From Phoronis pallida (Eukaryota; Phoronida; Phoronidae): DNA of 14,206 bases. Location of the stretch: NCBI GenBank assembly GCA_028565715.1, contig JAOXYC010090002.1:1-14206 (forward strand). Reading direction: 5' to 3'. The notes beneath the pieces were generated by a model that saw only the letters and a program-made list of their open reading frames with translations, was not told the DNA's origin and searched no databases. Below, in pieces: positions 10,670-14,206 of the stretch (position 1 is its first letter; every line of letters starts with the position of its first letter). The position numbers and the translations under genes are program-made.

Positions 10670-11588
10670 TAAAGGAGAAAACAGCGACTCCTGTAGGGAT
10701 ATTAAGAGAGTGATTGAACACTGTATGTCAAGGAAACATGTTAGTACATGTATAAACTATGAAATAGACAGATGACAAGAACAATGGCGAAGATGGTGAA
10801 AAGATTCCCATAAATGTACATACATCACAATAGAGGGCGCATCAGTGACCAGGGGAAGAGTTGGACGTTAGTGGCCTGTGATACTCTCTCAACATTCCTT
10901 TATAATTAAACAACATCTTCATCGTGTTACCCTATCAGAATGCAAGTACTCAACATTAAAACAACTCACTGTCGTGGTCAGAATAGAGTTTTAGTATACA
11001 ACTCTGAGTTACCAGAAATGTTTAAAATATATTGAATTGTAATTTTGTACTGTAATTGTAATGTATTATCTTTTTTCTACGTTTAGTCACATATGATACT
11101 ATTTGTTTTTCATAATTTTCGAACAAAAAAGAATTAAAACTAAGAGATTAAAGAAACCTTGGAAAACGCGACTCGAAACGTCAGCCAAATAAAAGTTAAA
11201 CTTATTCTGGCGATGACATCTCCAATGTCCTGAGAAAAAAATCATCTAACTGTGAATAATTTGTTTCCGTGTTCGTGTATGCGCATACTGGAAAAAAAAC
11301 CAAAATTTACATTCGCTCAGGATTTTTTTCATATCCAGGTTTCGAAAGTGGCTGCATATTTTATCAGTAGTAACAGCAGAGTGTAAGACAAGCGGGGTCA
11401 TATCAGTCGAGTACATCCTTGACCCATCACCTTGTCTGCCTAGACCGAGGAGGAAAAAAGCCGGGACGTCTTTTTCATCAAATGATAGTGCCGCGTGACC
11501 GGGTCAGGTGTGGCGTGTCAGCACCTGGGCATTTGAACCCAACCAATAAAGAATGCAAATGAAATTAAACTTGGCATTTTAAAAATAA
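10670..11588 (+). other. Calcyphosin-like 3' UTR exon and convergent intergenic region
   Basis: The last non-coding exon probably starts at 10670. An AATAAA at 11188-11193 could end it. After that I see no gene up to the opposing transcript; 11549-11566 holds a ccaat and an octamer-like atgcaaat of unclear meaning. Confidence 0.5.
11188..11193 (+). terminator. Candidate polyadenylation signal, calcyphosin-like gene
   Basis: This is an AATAAA following gactcgaaacgtcagcc. It is the first exact hexamer I find after the 3' UTR acceptor. Transcript data would be decisive. Confidence 0.4.
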
Positions 11589-12366
11589 TTTATTTAGATA
11601 AATATTTCCATATACAACAACAACTGTATAGCGTATAAATATAAAATAGATAAATATATAAATTATTTTATATCTTAATACTTAATGCAGGAAATTTCGG
11701 TTGTCATTTCCTACAAAAATTAACAATAATCTTGGTTCAAGGTGATTTGTCGGTGTGTATTAAAAACTGTACAAATAGCATGGATTCAAGAAAGATCGAT
11801 CATCAAGTATACATAAATGTACATCACACGTTTATCGCCACTATATCACAGCCTGAAATATATATCAGGTGACAAAAAACCTGATATAACATATATCTAA
11901 AAAACAATATTCCATACTTTGAGCTTTAACGTACATGTAATTATACAGTGTACATGAACATTACAAAAAAACCGCATCGCTCAGATCATCTGTTGGACAG
12001 GTAATCGCAATTCATGGAAGTTTTCAAATATCAATTTTAACTTTTTTATGCTCATAGTTATATTATGCAAATTATCCATACACTTTAACCCATTGATGCC
12101 CGATTACTGAAGGAAATATATCACCGATGTTAAAATATTTGTTTCGAGCCATTTCAGTTTCTAGAAACCTAAGGTTATTTCAAAATAAAACCCCTGCAGC
12201 GCAACTTTAAGTCGATTGAAAGTTTGCTCTCGTCGAAGAAAGTGAAATTGACTACCAAATTGGATAGGACGGACAATCTGTCTGATGGTTCCCTCATTGC
12301 AATGTGAATATGCTAAGCATGTCCACCAACTCCCGGGCACCAACTGCAACATCAACGGCCGTCGGG
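11589..12366 (-). other. 3' UTR region of the minus-strand gene
   Basis: This very AT-rich stretch lies downstream of the minus-strand stop. A TTTATT (AATAAA on the minus strand) at 11589-11594 is a possible polyadenylation signal. A 10-bp hairpin, tatatcaggt (11861-11870) with acctgatata (11879-11888), lies inside. No coding region is seen. Confidence 0.45.
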
Positions 12367-13266
12367 TTACGTGCACTCTGATGAATTCATGGCGTGTCGC
12401 AACCCCCTCATACACCCATCGCCGGTTGTACGGTCAAATCGTTCACAACATGGCCAATATAAATAATTCTTATATTCTTCTTTCCTCGCGTACTGCTTAT
12501 ATTTCTCAATGTTCTTCCAGCTATGGGCATCAACCGATTTATACTGATGGTACGTGCACTCGGAGAACTCCTCTCCTTCTTTAATAGGGCTATTACATAA
12601 TCGGCAGACATTCGTGATTTTCTTGACATTGAACCGCTTGCTCTTTCGAAGAGCTTGTCCCCGGTTGTCGAATACATAGACTGGTATTCCTTCTGATGGC
12701 CAACTCTCGCTGTCCTCCAATCTCTGTTGAACGTCACTAGAGGCCGCTCCTGTACTATCATTCTGGCTGGACTTGAGAAAGTTATTCTCATCTTCAAGTT
12801 TCTTCAACTTCTTTTCAAGTCCTTTGATTTTCCCTTCACTGATTTCAAGCATCATGAAAGCTTGTTTTTTCTCGACAATCGCGTGATCGGTTTGAGCTTG
12901 CAAAACAGTCACGTGATGGTCTCTCATGAATTGTTGGCTTTGGCGATCTTCAAATTTGATATTCAAATCCTTGATGATCGAAAGCAGTTCATTTTCCTTA
13001 CGAAGCATGTCCATTTTCTGCTTCTGAATTTCAGCATCCTGCTGTTTCGCCTTCTCCTTCATATCTTCCAATGTTTCCTTCAATCCTTGATTCTCAATCT
13101 GTAATTGTTTGATACACACGTTCTCCACACACTGCGCCTGATGACTCACTTGTTCCGATCTTTGCAACTCATCCCGTAATTGTTTGTTTTCACATTCCCG
13201 GTCTTTCAATACAGTGTAAAGTGCATCGACTTCTTCGACCTCTCGAGAGGTAGCAACTTCTGGCAT
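12367..13266 (-). CDS. Coiled-coil protein with C-terminal CHORD-like Cys/His domain
   Basis: This is an uninterrupted minus-strand frame of 299 aa from the ATG at 13266 (MPEVATSREVEEVD) to TAA at 12367. Residues about 8-167 are a Glu/Lys/Gln-rich heptad region, almost certainly a coiled coil, followed by a Ser-rich linker (165-192). Residues 221-298 hold C221-x2-C224, C237-TY-H240, WPC273C274, C285 and H291, with ECTYH and WPCC...GC..G..H resembling the CHORD zinc-binding fold, though spacing is looser and CxxC replaces C-x4-C. An acceptor (atttatttttcag) lies just upstream at 13272-13284, so the exon begins at 13271; the ATG may be the true start behind a 5' UTR intron, or earlier coding exons may exist. 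I know no named orthologue. Role unknown; a zinc-binding scaffold or signalling protein is a guess. Confidence 0.75.
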   Translation of the reverse strand: MPEVATSREVEEVDALYTVLKDRECENKQLRDELQRSEQVSHQAQCVENVCIKQLQIENQGLKETLEDMKEKAKQQDAEIQKQKMDMLRKENELLSIIKDLNIKFEDRQSQQFMRDHHVTVLQAQTDHAIVEKKQAFMMLEISEGKIKGLEKKLKKLEDENNFLKSSQNDSTGAASSDVQQRLEDSESWPSEGIPVYVFDNRGQALRKSKRFNVKKITNVCRLCNSPIKEGEEFSECTYHQYKSVDAHSWKNIEKYKQYARKEEYKNYLYWPCCERFDRTTGDGCMRGLRHAMNSSECT

Positions 13267-13271
13267 AACTT

Positions 13272-14206
13272 CTGAAAAATAAATTACAATTAAAATAATT
13301 CTCAGCACGGGAACAGATTAATAACGCAATATTTAAAAATATTGCGTATACATATGCAAATTCAATTTTACTATTGAGTGATATATTATTTTTTGTGAGG
13401 ACCATAATGATGCAACTTTTACTAAAATTGATTTATTACTGCCTTTTTATCCTTGATTTCACAACGCGGAAAATTTACATCTATTTTATAAAGTGCCTGA
13501 GACTTCCATCAATCACAGCGGATAAATGGAAAACGTTTCGGGTCATTGATTATTTTCATGTCGTGTTATTCATAGGCCACAGAACGTCACATTTATTTAC
13601 TTTTAGTGTCAGTAATAAATTATACACTTGTAATGAAATAGTATTTTTGCTATTTAGAAAGAGTATTATATTTTCTGAAATTGCGCATATGTTGTAGATT
13701 CCTAATTTGGATTCCTGGTCGAAGTTTGGGTGTTACCTTTGGGGTCTTAATATTTTTTAAGTTAAAATGTGTTATATTTCTAAAAGTTCCAGAAAGGCAT
13801 CACTGCTATACAATAAAAAAGGCAAACTGGTAATCAGACATTACTCTCGTGAGTCACCTTTTACTCTAGCATTATATAGGCCTTCTGCTGTTATCAGAAA
13901 ATACCGGTAGCTTATCTATTTTCCCCATGGTTATCCGACCAGACACCTAGATGACCTAGTAGATGAAATTCCTTAACTGTTTCAAAATATGACCTATCGT
14001 TATTTCGGTCCGAGGCTGGACCGTGTACACAGCCATTTAAAGTATTTTGACCATTTTCGGTTGAGGCGTCGCAATTATTGACTTATCAATCGATTGCTAA
14101 ATATATTTTCAAATATAATCGGTCAATACTTTGACATAAGAAAAAACATTTCACAACATCTACGGTCTAAATATACACTTGGCGCCTAGCCAGTTTAAAT
14201 GTTTAC
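13272..14206 (-). other. Intron or upstream region of the minus-strand gene
   Basis: It ends (on the minus strand) at a clear polypyrimidine acceptor at 13272-13284. It holds the palindrome at 13324-13347 and, near the window edge, a small hairpin cggtcc/ggaccg (14006-14023). The + strand open frame at 13374-13697 is AT-rich and has no recognisable domain. No donor or first exon could be fixed. Confidence 0.5.
13324..13347. repeat. Perfect 11-bp palindrome
   Basis: acgcaatattt and aaatattgcgt are exact inverted copies with a 2-nt loop, 53 bp upstream (in minus-strand sense) of the splice acceptor. Its function is unknown. Confidence 0.6.

Noticed and set aside
11165-11193. actcgaaacgtcagcc followed by AATAAA, recalling the 3' core of hammerhead-bearing retroelements
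   Set aside because: No CUGAUGA partner lies upstream and no other retroelement feature is present, so the likeness is too short to call.
12285-13104. Plus-strand and second minus-strand open frames over the coiled-coil exon
   Set aside because: They are shadow frames of the real minus-strand coding exon, without domains.
13374-13697. Plus-strand open frame of 107 codons
   Set aside because: Its composition is that of AT-rich non-coding DNA, with no recognisable motif or splice support.

Overview
This window is nuclear DNA from an animal. It is AT-rich, its genes are split by spliceosomal introns with GT..AG borders (and one GC..AG), and non-coding DNA dominates, much of it small inverted-repeat transposons. 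The two recognisable proteins are conserved metazoan families. Short introns, a calcyphosin-like gene with ciliary-type upstream motifs, and many MITEs fit an invertebrate, perhaps a lophotrochozoan such as a mollusc, annelid or brachiopod. That placement is inference, not proof.

Region 1 (1-about 5100, + strand): the 3' end of a UBE3C-type HECT E3 ubiquitin ligase gene. Seven consecutive exons (305-446, 708-952, 1384-1508, 2429-2618, 2946-3102, 3544-3674, 4127-4297) join in frame into 386 codons plus a stop and carry the HECT domain, including the catalytic cysteine. Upstream exons lie outside the window. Two acceptor sites (304 and 2945) are each preceded by a diverged tandem copy of acceptor plus exon start, which would give a premature stop if spliced. 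Introns and the 3' UTR hold several TIR elements: a 329-bp MITE, a roughly 230-bp TA-flanked element, a 294-bp MITE in the 3' UTR that contains the first AATAAA, and an 83-nt near-perfect hairpin.

Region 2 (about 5100-6220): AT-rich intergenic DNA with no gene I can support. It carries a second copy of a short repeat also found at the left window edge.

Region 3 (about 6220-11200, + strand): a complete calcyphosin-like (CAPSL-type) EF-hand gene. Five coding exons give 209 aa, followed by a 3' UTR intron that starts 2 nt after the stop codon. One intron uses a GC donor. Two X-box (RFX)-like motifs and a forkhead motif lie 90-190 bp upstream of the ATG, the layout expected of a motile-cilium gene. 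The 3' UTR intron holds a second full-length copy of the MITE found in the UBE3C intron.

Region 4 (about 11590-14206, - strand): a gene convergent with the calcyphosin gene. Its last exon encodes about 299 aa, a long coiled coil followed by a Cys/His-rich C-terminal domain resembling a CHORD zinc-binding module. I do not recognise a named orthologue. Upstream exons, if any, were not identified.

The three genes have no evident shared pathway. The strongest non-gene signals are the MITE family, the duplicated decoy splice acceptors, the dsRNA-prone 3' UTR of UBE3C and the cilia-type promoter motifs.
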